A DNA stretch of 64,000 nucleotides, taken from assembly GCF_900186535.1 (NCBI RefSeq), contig NZ_FYDE01000005.1:1216895-1280894 (forward strand), given 5' to 3'. Of this stretch, positions 41,087 to 50,644 are shown one piece after another (within the stretch, counting starts at the first letter, position 1; every line of letters starts with the position of its first letter). The notes under the pieces are model-generated. The model saw only the letters and a program-made list of their open reading frames with translations, did no database searches and was not told the DNA's origin. The position numbers and the translations under genes are program-made. The stretch comes from Marasmitruncus massiliensis. Its GTDB lineage: Bacteria > Bacillota > Clostridia > Oscillospirales > Ruminococcaceae.

Positions 41087-42208
41087 ATGAAAATTCTATT
41101 TGCCTGCGGCGGGACGGCGGGCCATATCAATCCGGCCATTGCCGTGGCAAACTATATACGGGGGCGGCATCCGGACTGTGAAATCCTTTTTGCCGGAAAT
41201 CCCCGGGGGATGGAAGCCCGGCTGGTGCCGAACGCGGGGTTCCAATTTGCCCCGATTGACATTATGGGATTCCAACGTCAGCTCAGCTGGTTCAATGTAA
41301 AATACAACCTGCGGTCGGTGCGCTGCTTTTTGCTTGCGTGGGGACGCGCAAAAAAAATGATCCGGGAATTTGACCCCGATGTGATTGTGGGGACAGGCGG
41401 CTATGTCAGCGGGCCCGTCTTGCGGGAAGGCCACAAACTGGGTTATAAAACCGTCACCCATGAGTCCAACGCGTTTCCCGGCGTGACAACGAAGCTGCTT
41501 GCCCCGACAACCGATAAAATGCTGCTGGCGGTGGAAGAAGCCAAACGTTTTTTGCCTGACAACCGCGACTACGTGATCACCGGCAACCCTGTCCGGGAAC
41601 AAATTATTTTTGCGGATCGGGAAAAGGCGCGCGGCAAACTTGGCATAGGAGATAGAATCTGTATTGTCTCCTTCGGGGGGAGCCTCGGCGCGCGGCGCAT
41701 TAACGAAGCGGTGGCGGGCCTGATGGCGTGGGAAGGGGAGCGCGGCGGCATCTATCATATCCACGCCACCGGCAGCTACGAAAAGGACAGGTTCCCCGGC
41801 ATGCTCAAACAGGCGGGTGTGCAAAATGAGAAGAATCCAAACCTTGACATCCGCGAATACATAAATGACATGCCGGAATGCCTTGCGGCCGCGGATCTGG
41901 TTATTTCGCGGTCGGGCGCGATTACGCTGTCCGAGCTGGAGGCGAGCGGAACGGCCTCAGTACTGATCCCGTCTCCCAATGTTGCGGAAAACCATCAGTA
42001 CCATAATGCCATGGTATTGCAGAATCACGACGCCGCGGTAGTCATAGAAGAAAAAAATCTGACCCCGCAGCTGCTCCGAAAGACGGTTGCCGAACTGTGC
42101 AGCGATCCGCAGGCACTTCGAAGATTGGGTAAAAACGCGCAGAAAATGGCAGTGATTGATGCTAATGAGCGAATTTATACTGAAATCATGTCCCTTTTGA
42201 AAGCGTAA
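41087..42208 (+). CDS. murG: UDP-GlcNAc:lipid I transferase MurG
   Basis: 373 aa GT-B glycosyltransferase at the inner membrane face that makes lipid II. The N-terminal glycine-rich loop GGTAGHINPAIA, GTGGYVSGPVL, HESNAFPG, SFGGSLGARRIN and RSGAITLSE are the family markers. ATG 41087 is six bases after GGGAGG; the ATG at 41081 lies too close to that site. The order mraY-ftsW-murG mirrors the lipid II pathway. Confidence 0.95.
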   Translation: MKILFACGGTAGHINPAIAVANYIRGRHPDCEILFAGNPRGMEARLVPNAGFQFAPIDIMGFQRQLSWFNVKYNLRSVRCFLLAWGRAKKMIREFDPDVIVGTGGYVSGPVLREGHKLGYKTVTHESNAFPGVTTKLLAPTTDKMLLAVEEAKRFLPDNRDYVITGNPVREQIIFADREKARGKLGIGDRICIVSFGGSLGARRINEAVAGLMAWEGERGGIYHIHATGSYEKDRFPGMLKQAGVQNEKNPNLDIREYINDMPECLAAADLVISRSGAITLSELEASGTASVLIPSPNVAENHQYHNAMVLQNHDAAVVIEEKNLTPQLLRKTVAELCSDPQALRRLGKNAQKMAVIDANERIYTEIMSLLKA

Positions 42209-42285
42209 CCACTGTTTGCCATCTCGCATACCATAATCGTGTAGGGGGTTTTATGCCCTCGTTACGTTTGAAAGGGTGCGTGAAG

Positions 42286-43539
42286 ATGGAAAAACTTCTC
42301 ATTCGAGGGCAGAACCGGCTGAAAGGAAGTTTGCAGATACACGGTGCGAAAAATTCGGTGTTGCCGATTATGGCGGCGACTTTACTGTCTGGCAATTGTG
42401 TCATACATAACTGCCCCAGACTAACCGACGTAGACGCAGCCTGCAATATCCTCAGTTTCCTCGGAGCGAAAAATAAGCGGGAAGGGGACAGCATCCTTGT
42501 ACAGGAGGCCACCGGCGACTACTGCTGCATTCCGGATGACCTGATGCGCATGATGCGTTCGTCCATCGTATTTCTCGGCGCAATTATCGCTAAATGCGGC
42601 GAAGCGCGCATTTCCATGCCGGGAGGCTGTGAATTGGGTCCACGCCCTATCGATTTGCATCTTGCCGCGTTGGAAAAGCTGGGGGTTTCCATTGAGGAGG
42701 ACCATGGTTATTTGAACTGCCGCGTGAAAGAGCGGCTGCACGGAGCTAAAATCGCGCTGCCGTTTCCAAGCGTAGGGGCAACAGAGAATATTCTGATTGC
42801 CGCGACCCTTGCCGAAGGGGAAACCATCATCCAGAATGCGGCGCGTGAACCTGAAATTACCGATCTCGCAGCGTTCCTCATTGCCTGCGGGGCTAAAATA
42901 AATTTGACCAAGGACGGCGGCCTGCGCGTGGAGGGGGTCAAATCCCTGCATCCGGCGGAACACCGGGTGATCCCGGACAGAATTGCCGCCGCAACCTATC
43001 TTTCCTGCGCGGCGGCAACGGGCGGCGACGTCCTGCTGACAGATGTCTGCACCGAACATCTCTCCGCAGTGCTGCCATGTTTTGAGGAGATGGGCTGCCA
43101 GGTTCTGACGACCCCCGACAGCATTCGTCTGAAATCCGACGGGCCGCTGAAACCGCTGCGCTACGTGCGCACAATGCCTTATCCGGGTTTCCCGACCGAC
43201 GCGCAGTCCCCGCTGATGGCGGCGGCGTGCCTTGCGGAGGGCAGCAGCATATTTGTTGAGAACATCTTTGAAAGCCGTTATAAACACGTGCCGGAACTGC
43301 AGCGGATGGGCGCGGACATCAAAGTGGAGGGACGGATTGCGGTTGTGCATGGCGTGCGGGAACTGCACAGCGCTTCGGTGCGCTGTACAGATTTGCGCGG
43401 CGGCGCGGCGATTGCTGCCGCGGCTCTGGCTGCGCAGGGCGAAAGCGAGCTTCTCCAAATTGAACATATCGACCGCGGATATGAGCATTTTGAACAAAAC
43501 CTTGCCAGTATTGGCGCGGATATCCGCCGCTTAAAATAG
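42286..43539 (+). CDS. murA: UDP-GlcNAc 1-carboxyvinyltransferase MurA
   Basis: 417 aa EPSP-synthase-fold enzyme that performs the first committed step of peptidoglycan synthesis. The start MEKLLIRGQNRLKGSL matches the family, and the loop GGCELGPRPIDLH keeps the active-site cysteine targeted by fosfomycin. The start is ATG 42286, behind AAAGGGTG; the upstream ATG 42253 would add an atypical extension. It occupies the position where murC or murB often sit in other dcw clusters. Confidence 0.94.
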   Translation: MEKLLIRGQNRLKGSLQIHGAKNSVLPIMAATLLSGNCVIHNCPRLTDVDAACNILSFLGAKNKREGDSILVQEATGDYCCIPDDLMRMMRSSIVFLGAIIAKCGEARISMPGGCELGPRPIDLHLAALEKLGVSIEEDHGYLNCRVKERLHGAKIALPFPSVGATENILIAATLAEGETIIQNAAREPEITDLAAFLIACGAKINLTKDGGLRVEGVKSLHPAEHRVIPDRIAAATYLSCAAATGGDVLLTDVCTEHLSAVLPCFEEMGCQVLTTPDSIRLKSDGPLKPLRYVRTMPYPGFPTDAQSPLMAAACLAEGSSIFVENIFESRYKHVPELQRMGADIKVEGRIAVVHGVRELHSASVRCTDLRGGAAIAAAALAAQGESELLQIEHIDRGYEHFEQNLASIGADIRRLK

Positions 43540-43569
43540 CAGCAGGAGAGGAAAACTGGAGGATGCGAA

Positions 43570-44838
43570 ATGAAGCAGAAAATCATTACGTTCGGCGGTC
43601 AGCGCCGTACTGCGCCTGCAAGAGCGCAGACGGCTGCTGCGGGCAGCCAGAAAAAGCGCCGCCGCCGACGTACCGGAAGGCAGACTCTGCACTATCTTCT
43701 GATTTTGCTGGCGGCTGCGGCGATTCTGGCAATCCTCTCTTTGACCGTATTTTTCAAAATTGAAAAACTGGAGATAACAGGGAATACTAAATATGCGGAT
43801 GAAGAAATCCTTGCGCAAAGCGGCGTCAATATTGGAGACAATTTGTTCCGTGTCAGCCAGAGTGCTGTGGAGAAGGCCTTGATGGAAAAATTCCCTTACA
43901 TAGAGGGCGTGAAGCTTAAGCGTTCCTTCCCGCCCAGACTGACCCTTGAAATCACACAGGCAAAACCGCTTGGCGCGGTCAATACAGCGGCGGGATATGT
44001 GGTGATCGGCCGTTCCGGGAAAGTCCTGGAAACCGGCGTGCACACGCTTCCGGAAAACGTCACGGTTGTAAACGGCATGTATCTCAGTCTGGCGGAGGTT
44101 GGGCACCGTCTTGGCGAAGTGGTTTCAAAAGGGGATATCACCTACTCCGCGGACGTGGCGTCGGAAATGGAAGCTTGGCGCAAGGAAAAAGCTGAAAAGC
44201 CCAACGCGAAAGCGGAGGACAAGGAAAAAGAATGGCGTACGAGGTCGGCGGAAAGCGAAGAAGAGAATTTCAAAATGCTGACCTATCTTGTTGAAGCGGT
44301 GGAAGAGACCGGGTTCGGAAAGATCACACTGGTTGATTTTTCGGACAGGCTGAATATGCGGATCGTCTATGACGGCAGGATTCTGATTGAACTCGGCAGT
44401 GAAGCCGATCTCCCTTATAAGCTGAAATTTGTTCAGAGACTGCTTTCGGACGAGCTGCCGGCGGATTATCAGGGCAGACTGGACGCTTCCACCGCTTCCT
44501 CCAGCGGACAGGTTTGGGAACTTGCCCGCGATATCAGTGAAGAACTGGCGAAAATGCAGCCTGAATTCGCGGTTGTGCCGGCTGCTTCGGACGGCACTGG
44601 TTCTGAACCGGAAACGTCCGGAAACATTTCCCAGCCCGATAATCCAGACCTGGCGGTCATACCGGGCAGCGGCAGCCAGGCGTCTTCCTCCTCTTCCACG
44701 GAACAGTCCTCTTCGGCTGTATCCGGCGCTTCGCAGGAAGCTTCAAGCTCCCAGACCTCGTTCAACCGGGCGGATGATCTGGAAGTGATTCCGGACAGCG
44801 GATCTAAGGCAGCGGGCGATACAGTCACATCAGACTAA
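43570..44838 (+). CDS. ftsQ: FtsQ/DivIB division protein with extended tail
   Basis: 422 aa bitopic protein. A basic cytoplasmic segment (1-40), one span (about 42-62), a POTRA domain (63-132: IEKLEITGNTKYADEEILAQSG) and the beta domain follow. A highly charged insertion (about 201-235, Lys/Glu-rich) interrupts the beta domain. A Ser-rich tail (335-422) carries repeated (D/E)-(L/F)-x-V-(I/V)-P motifs at about 332, 360 and 403. The protein is much longer than typical FtsQ (about 250-300 aa). ATG 43570 follows GGAGGATGCGAA. Role: scaffold of the FtsQLB/DivIB complex. Confidence 0.88.
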   Translation: MKQKIITFGGQRRTAPARAQTAAAGSQKKRRRRRTGRQTLHYLLILLAAAAILAILSLTVFFKIEKLEITGNTKYADEEILAQSGVNIGDNLFRVSQSAVEKALMEKFPYIEGVKLKRSFPPRLTLEITQAKPLGAVNTAAGYVVIGRSGKVLETGVHTLPENVTVVNGMYLSLAEVGHRLGEVVSKGDITYSADVASEMEAWRKEKAEKPNAKAEDKEKEWRTRSAESEEENFKMLTYLVEAVEETGFGKITLVDFSDRLNMRIVYDGRILIELGSEADLPYKLKFVQRLLSDELPADYQGRLDASTASSSGQVWELARDISEELAKMQPEFAVVPAASDGTGSEPETSGNISQPDNPDLAVIPGSGSQASSSSSTEQSSSAVSGASQEASSSQTSFNRADDLEVIPDSGSKAAGDTVTSD

Positions 44839-44990
44839 ACACAGCGCAGGAAATATGTGTATTTTGTACTGGAACGTAAAATGCTATTGATTTACCATAT
44901 CCTATCTGATAAAATAATATTCAATAGTATAATTTTGCTTTCCTATCTTGATGGTTAGAATATATTGGAATTAACACAGGGGGAACAACG
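44839..44990 (+). promoter_or_regulatory. ftsZ promoter region
   Basis: The best promoter is TTGATT (44887-44892), 17 bp, TAAAAT (44910-44915) with a TGA extended -10. A second candidate, TTGCTT (44936-44941)-17-GAATAT, lies downstream. The two share the sequence CCTATCT(T)GAT in their spacers. An additional TATAAT at 44928-44933 lacks a good -35. ftsZ thus has its own expression in addition to read-through from the cluster. Confidence 0.6.
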
Positions 44991-46112
44991 ATGTTAATGA
45001 ACTTCGACATGGCGAGTGACTCGGAGAATGTTGTCTCTATAAAGGTAATTGGAGTTGGCGGCGGCGGTGGCAATGCCATTAACCGAATGGTGCTTTCAGG
45101 GATGAAAAGTGTTGAGTTTATCTCGATTAATACCGATAATCAGGCTTTGCTGACTTCTCAGGCGACCTATAAGTTACATATTGGGGACAAGCTCACCCGC
45201 GGCAAAGGGGCGGGCGGTAATCCGGAGAAGGGGCAGCGCGCTGCCGAAGAAAGCAAGGATGAAATCGCTGCGGCCCTCAAGGGTACCGACATGGTTTTTA
45301 TCACTGCCGGCATGGGAGGCGGAACCGGTACAGGCGGAGCCCCCGTTGTCGCCGAAGTGGCGCATGACATGGGAATTCTGACGGTTGGCATTGTGACCAA
45401 ACCGTTTAACTTTGAAGGCAAACGCCGCATGGAACAGGCAGAGATGGGTGTAACGGCTCTGCGCGAGCATGTAGACGCTTTGCTGGTGATCCCGAACGAA
45501 CGGTTAAAGCTGCTGTCTGAAGAAAAAATAACCCTGCAAAACGCGTTTTCGGCTGCTGACGACGTACTCAGGCAGGGTGTTCAGAGCATCTCCGATCTTG
45601 TGAATATCCCCGGTGTTGTAAATCTGGACTTTGCGGACGTAACCGCGATTATGAAGGATGCGGGTTACGCGCATATGGGCGTGGGAAGCGCTTCCGGCAA
45701 GGATAAGGCAAAGGTTGCGGCAGAAAAGGCAATTTCCTCCCCTCTGCTTGAGACTTCGATCAACGGCGCTCATGGCGTCATTGTGAACATTACCGCTTCT
45801 CCGGACATTGATCTGGATGACATTGATATTGCTTCTTCCATGATCCACGACGCCGCTCACCCGGATGTCAACCTGATCTGGGGCGCAACATTTGATGAAA
45901 GCCTCAGCGATGAGTTAAAAGTGACGGTCATCGCCACCGGTTTTGATGACGGGAAGAACTTTGAACTTCCAAATTATGGATTTGTTGGAAACACTGCCTC
46001 CGCCGGCACAAAACAAACGACAACCCCGCCGCCTGTTGTCGCTCCGGATAAGGATGACGATGACGATAGCTATTTTGATATTCTGTCAATATTCAACAAT
46101 AAGAGGGGCTAA
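44991..46112 (+). CDS. ftsZ: Cell division GTPase FtsZ
   Basis: 373 aa tubulin homologue that forms the Z ring. The nucleotide loop is [16 protein letters not shown], preceded by [13 protein letters not shown] near the N-terminus, with the T7 loop region [16 protein letters not shown]. The C-terminal linker is short, and the end reads [15 protein letters not shown]. This keeps the acidic-aromatic start of the conserved C-terminal peptide but not the usual DIPxFLR core. ATG 44991 lies six bases after GGGGGA. ftsA is not beside it. Confidence 0.96.
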   Translation: MLMNFDMASDSENVVSIKVIGVGGGGGNAINRMVLSGMKSVEFISINTDNQALLTSQATYKLHIGDKLTRGKGAGGNPEKGQRAAEESKDEIAAALKGTDMVFITAGMGGGTGTGGAPVVAEVAHDMGILTVGIVTKPFNFEGKRRMEQAEMGVTALREHVDALLVIPNERLKLLSEEKITLQNAFSAADDVLRQGVQSISDLVNIPGVVNLDFADVTAIMKDAGYAHMGVGSASGKDKAKVAAEKAISSPLLETSINGAHGVIVNITASPDIDLDDIDIASSMIHDAAHPDVNLIWGATFDESLSDELKVTVIATGFDDGKNFELPNYGFVGNTASAGTKQTTTPPPVVAPDKDDDDDSYFDILSIFNNKRG

Positions 46113-46119
46113 GAGATCA

Positions 46120-46153
46120 AAAAGAGTATTGCCGGGATAGGCAATACTCTTTT
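46120..46153 (+). terminator. Terminator after ftsZ
   Basis: AAAAGAGTATTGCC and GGCAATACTCTTTT with a six-base loop, followed by CTCGG: the end of the dcw cluster. Confidence 0.85.
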
Positions 46154-46237
46154 CTCGGCTTTGGCCGCTTTTTTACCGGGGGCTCCGGGCGTACTGTTGC
46201 CGGCTGGCAGACGATTATCAACAAAGGAGAACTTTGC

Positions 46238-48433
46238 ATGGATGCAACCACCCCGATACTTTATCATAACCGGGAACTGAGCTGGCTTAAATTCAACCAG
46301 CGCGTTCTCGAACAGGCGTGTGACCGGTCGATTCCTTTGCTGGAACGGATGAAATTTCTTTCGATCTTTACGAATAACCTGGACGAGTTCTTTATGATCC
46401 GCGTCGGTACGCTGACCGATTCCGCGGCGATCAATCCCGATGCGGTCGACAATAAATCCCTGATGAGCCCCTCCGAACAGCTGTCAGCCATATTTGAGGA
46501 GGTCCAAAAACTGGCGGCTCAGAAGGACGAGGCTTACCGTGCGCTGATGAGCGATTTCGCGGGCAGCGGGATTGAGCATTTAAGTATGGATTACCTGACG
46601 CATGAGCAGGAGGCTTATCTGGAGAGCTATTTTAAGAATGAAGTGCAGCCCATGCTGTCCCCCCAGATTATAGACAAGCATCATCCTTTCCCGTTTCTCA
46701 GGAACAAGGAAGCGTATATCTGCATCCAGCTTCAAACAAAGGGCGAATTTGTAAAGCTGGCCATTATTCCGGTATCCACCGGATTTGAGCGGATTGTGTT
46801 TCTGCCGTTTGATAAGACCAAATTCGTTTTGGTGGAAGAGCTGGTATTGAACTATTGTGAACAGATCTTCCAAAGCTATATTGTGGTCGGGAAAACAATC
46901 TTTCGCGTCACCCGCAACGCGGATATCAACGTGGAGGAAGCGCTTTATGACCACGATATGGATTACCGGAGCGCCATGGAAGAGCTTGTCAAGAAGCGCC
47001 GCAAGCTGATGCCGGTGCGCATAGAGTTCCAGAACAGAGCGGAAGAGGCGATTGTCGAGCAGCTCTGCAGGAGGCTGGAGCTGTCGCGCGACCGCGTCTT
47101 TTTCAACCAGACGCCAATGGACCTGACTTTCGGCTTTTTGCTTTGCTGCCGATTTGAACGGACCGGCGGCAAGGGACTGTTTTATCCGGCGCTTGCCCCC
47201 CAGCCACCGGTTATGGTGCAGTCCGGCAAGCCCATCATTCCGCAGATTGAACAGCACGATATCCTGCTGAGCTATCCGTTTGAAAGTATGAAACCGTTTA
47301 TTTCCCTGCTTCTTGAGGCGGCGGGCGATGAAAGTGTCCTGAGCATCAAAATGACGCTTTACCGCGTGGCGCGTGAAAGCCAGATTGTCTCGGCGCTGAT
47401 CAAGGCCGCTGAAAACGGCAAGGAAGTCCATGTTGTAGTGGAGCTGCGCGCACGCTTTGACGAGGAAAACAATATCATCTGGTCAAAGCGTCTGGAAGAG
47501 GCCGGTGTGAATGTCGTTTACGGGCTGGGTGAATATAAGGTGCACTCCAAGCTGCTGGTGATCACCCGCAGGGTCAACGGGCAGATCTGTTTTATTACAC
47601 AGGTGGGCACGGGGAATTACAACGAGTCCACCGCAAAGCTCTATACCGATCTGTGCCTGATCACCGCGAAACGGGAATTCGGCGAGGACGGGAACCGTAT
47701 CTTCACGGGTATTTTGACAGGCAATCCGGCGGACAATACCAAATATCTGCTGGCGGCGCCCAAAAACATGAAAACGATGATCCTGCACTTTATCAACGAG
47801 GAGATTCGCGCCGCCGAAGAAGGGCGGGCAGCCGAAATCACAGTAAAAATCAATTCCCTGACCGATAAGGACATCATCGACCGGCTGATTGCCGCCTCTG
47901 CGGCGGGGGTCAGGATCCGGATGATCATCCGGGGTATCTGCTGCCTGCGGGCGGGTGTTCCGGGTTACACCGACAATATTCAGGTAATCAGCATTGTCGG
48001 GCGGTTTCTGGAGCATTCCAGGGTTTATGTGTTCGGCCCGCCGGAACGCAGCCTGATCTACATTTCTTCAGCGGACTTCATGACCCGCAATACCGAAAGG
48101 CGCGTAGAGGTGGCGGCCCCGATTTTTGATCCGGCTATTAAAAAGCGTATTTTAGTTATGCTCAATCTTGCGTTTTCCGATAACGTGAAAGCCAAGCGCC
48201 TGCTTCCAAACGGGGAGTATGCAGCGGTGAAAAACGGCGGCCCGCCGATCGACAGCCAGATTGACCTGTTTAAAATTGCCTACCTGCACAATGAGAACCG
48301 GAGGGAACAAGGTATGAAGCAGGTTGCAATGAGTGCGCAGACGAAGCGTTCGGATATTGCACAGGAGCATTCTCCAGAAAAATCTCTTTTTGCCAAAGCG
48401 GCGGATAAACTGCGGGCACTGTTCAAAAAATAG
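46238..48433 (+). CDS. ppk1: Polyphosphate kinase 1
   Basis: 731 aa enzyme that reversibly transfers the gamma phosphate of ATP to polyphosphate. The N-terminal NRELSWLKFNQRVLEQA is diagnostic. The two phospholipase-D-like catalytic domains carry YKVHSKLLVITR (phosphohistidine region, about residue 430) and RFLEHSRVYVFG (second histidine, about 590). VGTGNYNESTAKLYTD is conserved. ATG 46238 follows AAAGGAG. It is monocistronic, with a terminator on each side. Confidence 0.95.
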   Translation: MDATTPILYHNRELSWLKFNQRVLEQACDRSIPLLERMKFLSIFTNNLDEFFMIRVGTLTDSAAINPDAVDNKSLMSPSEQLSAIFEEVQKLAAQKDEAYRALMSDFAGSGIEHLSMDYLTHEQEAYLESYFKNEVQPMLSPQIIDKHHPFPFLRNKEAYICIQLQTKGEFVKLAIIPVSTGFERIVFLPFDKTKFVLVEELVLNYCEQIFQSYIVVGKTIFRVTRNADINVEEALYDHDMDYRSAMEELVKKRRKLMPVRIEFQNRAEEAIVEQLCRRLELSRDRVFFNQTPMDLTFGFLLCCRFERTGGKGLFYPALAPQPPVMVQSGKPIIPQIEQHDILLSYPFESMKPFISLLLEAAGDESVLSIKMTLYRVARESQIVSALIKAAENGKEVHVVVELRARFDEENNIIWSKRLEEAGVNVVYGLGEYKVHSKLLVITRRVNGQICFITQVGTGNYNESTAKLYTDLCLITAKREFGEDGNRIFTGILTGNPADNTKYLLAAPKNMKTMILHFINEEIRAAEEGRAAEITVKINSLTDKDIIDRLIAASAAGVRIRMIIRGICCLRAGVPGYTDNIQVISIVGRFLEHSRVYVFGPPERSLIYISSADFMTRNTERRVEVAAPIFDPAIKKRILVMLNLAFSDNVKAKRLLPNGEYAAVKNGGPPIDSQIDLFKIAYLHNENRREQGMKQVAMSAQTKRSDIAQEHSPEKSLFAKAADKLRALFKK

Positions 48434-48485
48434 TCTGAGCAGAAGAGAACCGCAGATTCCGGATAGGAGAATAGATGTGTTTTCC

Positions 48486-48514
48486 AAAAATGTCCGCCAT
48501 TAGCGGACATTTTT
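48486..48514 (+). terminator. Terminator after ppk1
   Basis: AAAAATGTCCGC and GCGGACATTTTT with a five-base loop, followed by GAG. The A/T symmetry would allow function in both directions. Confidence 0.85.
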
Positions 48515-48578
48515 GAGTTGCAATCGCTGATAAAGCACTGGAAAAACGAGGATGGAAACAGAATCCCCTTGACATGAA

Positions 48579-48587
48579 TGTTATAAT
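48579..48587 (+). promoter_or_regulatory. Extended -10 promoter of the topoisomerase pair
   Basis: TGTTATAAT (TGn plus a perfect TATAAT) about 40 bp upstream of the first topoisomerase gene. A TTGACA at 48569-48574 lies only seven bases away and cannot serve as its -35. Confidence 0.5.
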
Positions 48588-48626
48588 GAAAGCTATTGAA
48601 CTAATATTTCTGACGGAGGCTGGGTA

Positions 48627-50612
48627 ATGCCAAAGAAAACGACCAGAGATTATGACAATGAAAGTATCTCGTCTCTCAAGGGCGCGGACCGGGTGCGGAA
48701 AAGGCCGGGCGTCATTTTTGGGTCCGACGGGCTGGAGGGATGCCAGCATTCCGTATTTGAGATTCTTTCGAACTCGATTGACGAGGCGCGGGAAGGGTAT
48801 GGAGACCGGATTATTGTTACCTGTTATCGGGACCAGTCGGTTGAAATCGAGGATTTTGGACGCGGGATCCCGGTGGATTACAATACCCGGGAGCAGCGGT
48901 ACAACTGGGAGCTTGTGTTCTGCGAACTGTATGCGGGCGGAAAATACGCGACCAATGAAGGGGAAAGCTACGAATATTCCCTTGGCCTGAACGGTCTGGG
49001 CCTTTGCGCCACACAGTATTCGTCCGAATATATGGATGTGGAAATTTACCGCGACGGCATGAAATACAGCCTGCGCTTTGAACATGGTGAAAACGTGGGC
49101 GGGCTCCGGAAAGAAGAAACGCGCCGCAGGCAGACCGGAAGCAAAATCCGCTGGCGGCCCGACTTACAGGTGTTCACCGATATTGATATTCCGCTGGAGT
49201 ATTATCAGGATGTCATCAAGCGTCAGGCGGTGGTCAATGCCGGACTGCGCTTCATTTTGCGCAACCAGACGGAATCCGGCTTTGAAGAGACGGAATACCT
49301 CTATGAAAACGGGATTGTAGACTATGTGGGTGAAATCGCGGGCGCGGAAACGCTGACACCGGTGCAGTTCTGGAAGGCGGAACGCAGAGGACGCGACCGG
49401 GAGGACAAGCCTGATTACAAAGTCCTGCTGAATGTGGCCCTCTGCTTTTCGAACCGTGTCAAGCGCACGGAATACTACCACAATTCCAGCTGGCTCGAAT
49501 ACGGCGGATCTCCGGAAAAGGCGGTGAAGCTGGCGCTGGTCTATATGATCGACAGCTTTATCAAAAGCGCGGGCAAGTATACCAAAGGGGAAAGCAAAAT
49601 CACCTTTGCGGACGTGGAGGACTGCCTTGTGCTGGTTTCTTCCAACTTTTCCACGCAGACTTCCTACGAAAATCAGACGAAGAAATCCATCACCAACAAG
49701 TTTGTCTATGAAGCAATGAACGACTTCCTGCGTCACCAGCTGGAGGTATATTTCCTTGAAAATCCGGACGACGCGGCGCGTATCGCCGAGCAGGTGCTGA
49801 TCAACAAACGCAGCCGTGAAAACGCGGAGAAAACCCGCCTGAACCTCAAGAAGAAGCTGGCGGGAAGCATCGATATGTCCAACCGGGTGCAGAAATTTGT
49901 GGATTGCCGCACCCGCGATACCAGCCGGCGCGAGATCTACATCGTGGAGGGCGATTCGGCGCTGGGAGCCTGCAAGCTGGGACGTGATTCGGAGTTTCAG
50001 GCGATTATCCCCGTCCGCGGGAAAATCCTCAACTGCCTGAAAGCGGAATATGATAAGATCTTTAAAAACGATATTATCACCGATATCTTTAAGGTGCTGG
50101 GCTGCGGCGTGGAAGTGACCTCCAAGGCAAATAAGGATTTATCCTCGTTTGATTTGTCTGGCCTGCGCTGGAACAAAATCGTGATCTGTACAGATGCGGA
50201 TGTGGACGGTTTTCAGATCCGTACGTTGATTCTGACCATGCTCTACCGCCTGGCCCCCACGCTGATTGAGGAAGGTTTCGTTTACATCGCGGAATCCCCG
50301 CTTTATGAAATTACCAGCAGGGACAAGGTTTATTTTGCGTATACAGAGTCTGAAAGAACCGATGCGCTTGCGAAAATCGGTTCGCAGAAATATACCATAC
50401 AGCGTTCGAAGGGGCTTGGTGAAAACGAGCCGGATATGATGTGGCTGACCACCATGAATCCCCTGACGCGCCGGCTGATTAAAGTCACGCCGTCGAAGGC
50501 ACAGGAAACAAGCGATATGTTTGATCTGCTGCTGGGAGATAACCTGTCCGGCAGAAAAGAGTACATTGCCGAAAACGGCTACCGCTATCTGGACTTGGCA
50601 GATATCTCCTGA
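48627..50612 (+). CDS. Divergent type IIA topoisomerase, B subunit (GyrB/ParE-like)
   Basis: 661 aa ATPase subunit. The GHKL fold has EILSNSIDEA (45-54, catalytic region), EDFGRGIP (75-82, where gyrase normally has DNGRGIP), GLNGLGLCATQ and the lid ENQTKKSITN. The Toprim domain has EGDSALG (441-447, usually EGDSAGG) and DADVDGFQIRT (523 onward). All catalytic acids are kept, but many surrounding positions differ from GyrB and ParE. Length fits ParE or short GyrB. ATG 48627 follows TGACGGAGG. It is probably an additional enzyme beside the housekeeping gyrase, which would lie elsewhere. Confidence 0.88.
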   Translation: MPKKTTRDYDNESISSLKGADRVRKRPGVIFGSDGLEGCQHSVFEILSNSIDEAREGYGDRIIVTCYRDQSVEIEDFGRGIPVDYNTREQRYNWELVFCELYAGGKYATNEGESYEYSLGLNGLGLCATQYSSEYMDVEIYRDGMKYSLRFEHGENVGGLRKEETRRRQTGSKIRWRPDLQVFTDIDIPLEYYQDVIKRQAVVNAGLRFILRNQTESGFEETEYLYENGIVDYVGEIAGAETLTPVQFWKAERRGRDREDKPDYKVLLNVALCFSNRVKRTEYYHNSSWLEYGGSPEKAVKLALVYMIDSFIKSAGKYTKGESKITFADVEDCLVLVSSNFSTQTSYENQTKKSITNKFVYEAMNDFLRHQLEVYFLENPDDAARIAEQVLINKRSRENAEKTRLNLKKKLAGSIDMSNRVQKFVDCRTRDTSRREIYIVEGDSALGACKLGRDSEFQAIIPVRGKILNCLKAEYDKIFKNDIITDIFKVLGCGVEVTSKANKDLSSFDLSGLRWNKIVICTDADVDGFQIRTLILTMLYRLAPTLIEEGFVYIAESPLYEITSRDKVYFAYTESERTDALAKIGSQKYTIQRSKGLGENEPDMMWLTTMNPLTRRLIKVTPSKAQETSDMFDLLLGDNLSGRKEYIAENGYRYLDLADIS

Positions 50613-50644
50613 CATGTTCCAGACAAAACAATTGGGGTGAACAG

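Noticed and set aside
48569-48587. TTGACA/TATAAT pair as a normal promoter of the topoisomerase operon
   Set aside because: Only seven bases separate the boxes. The extended -10 is the more likely element.
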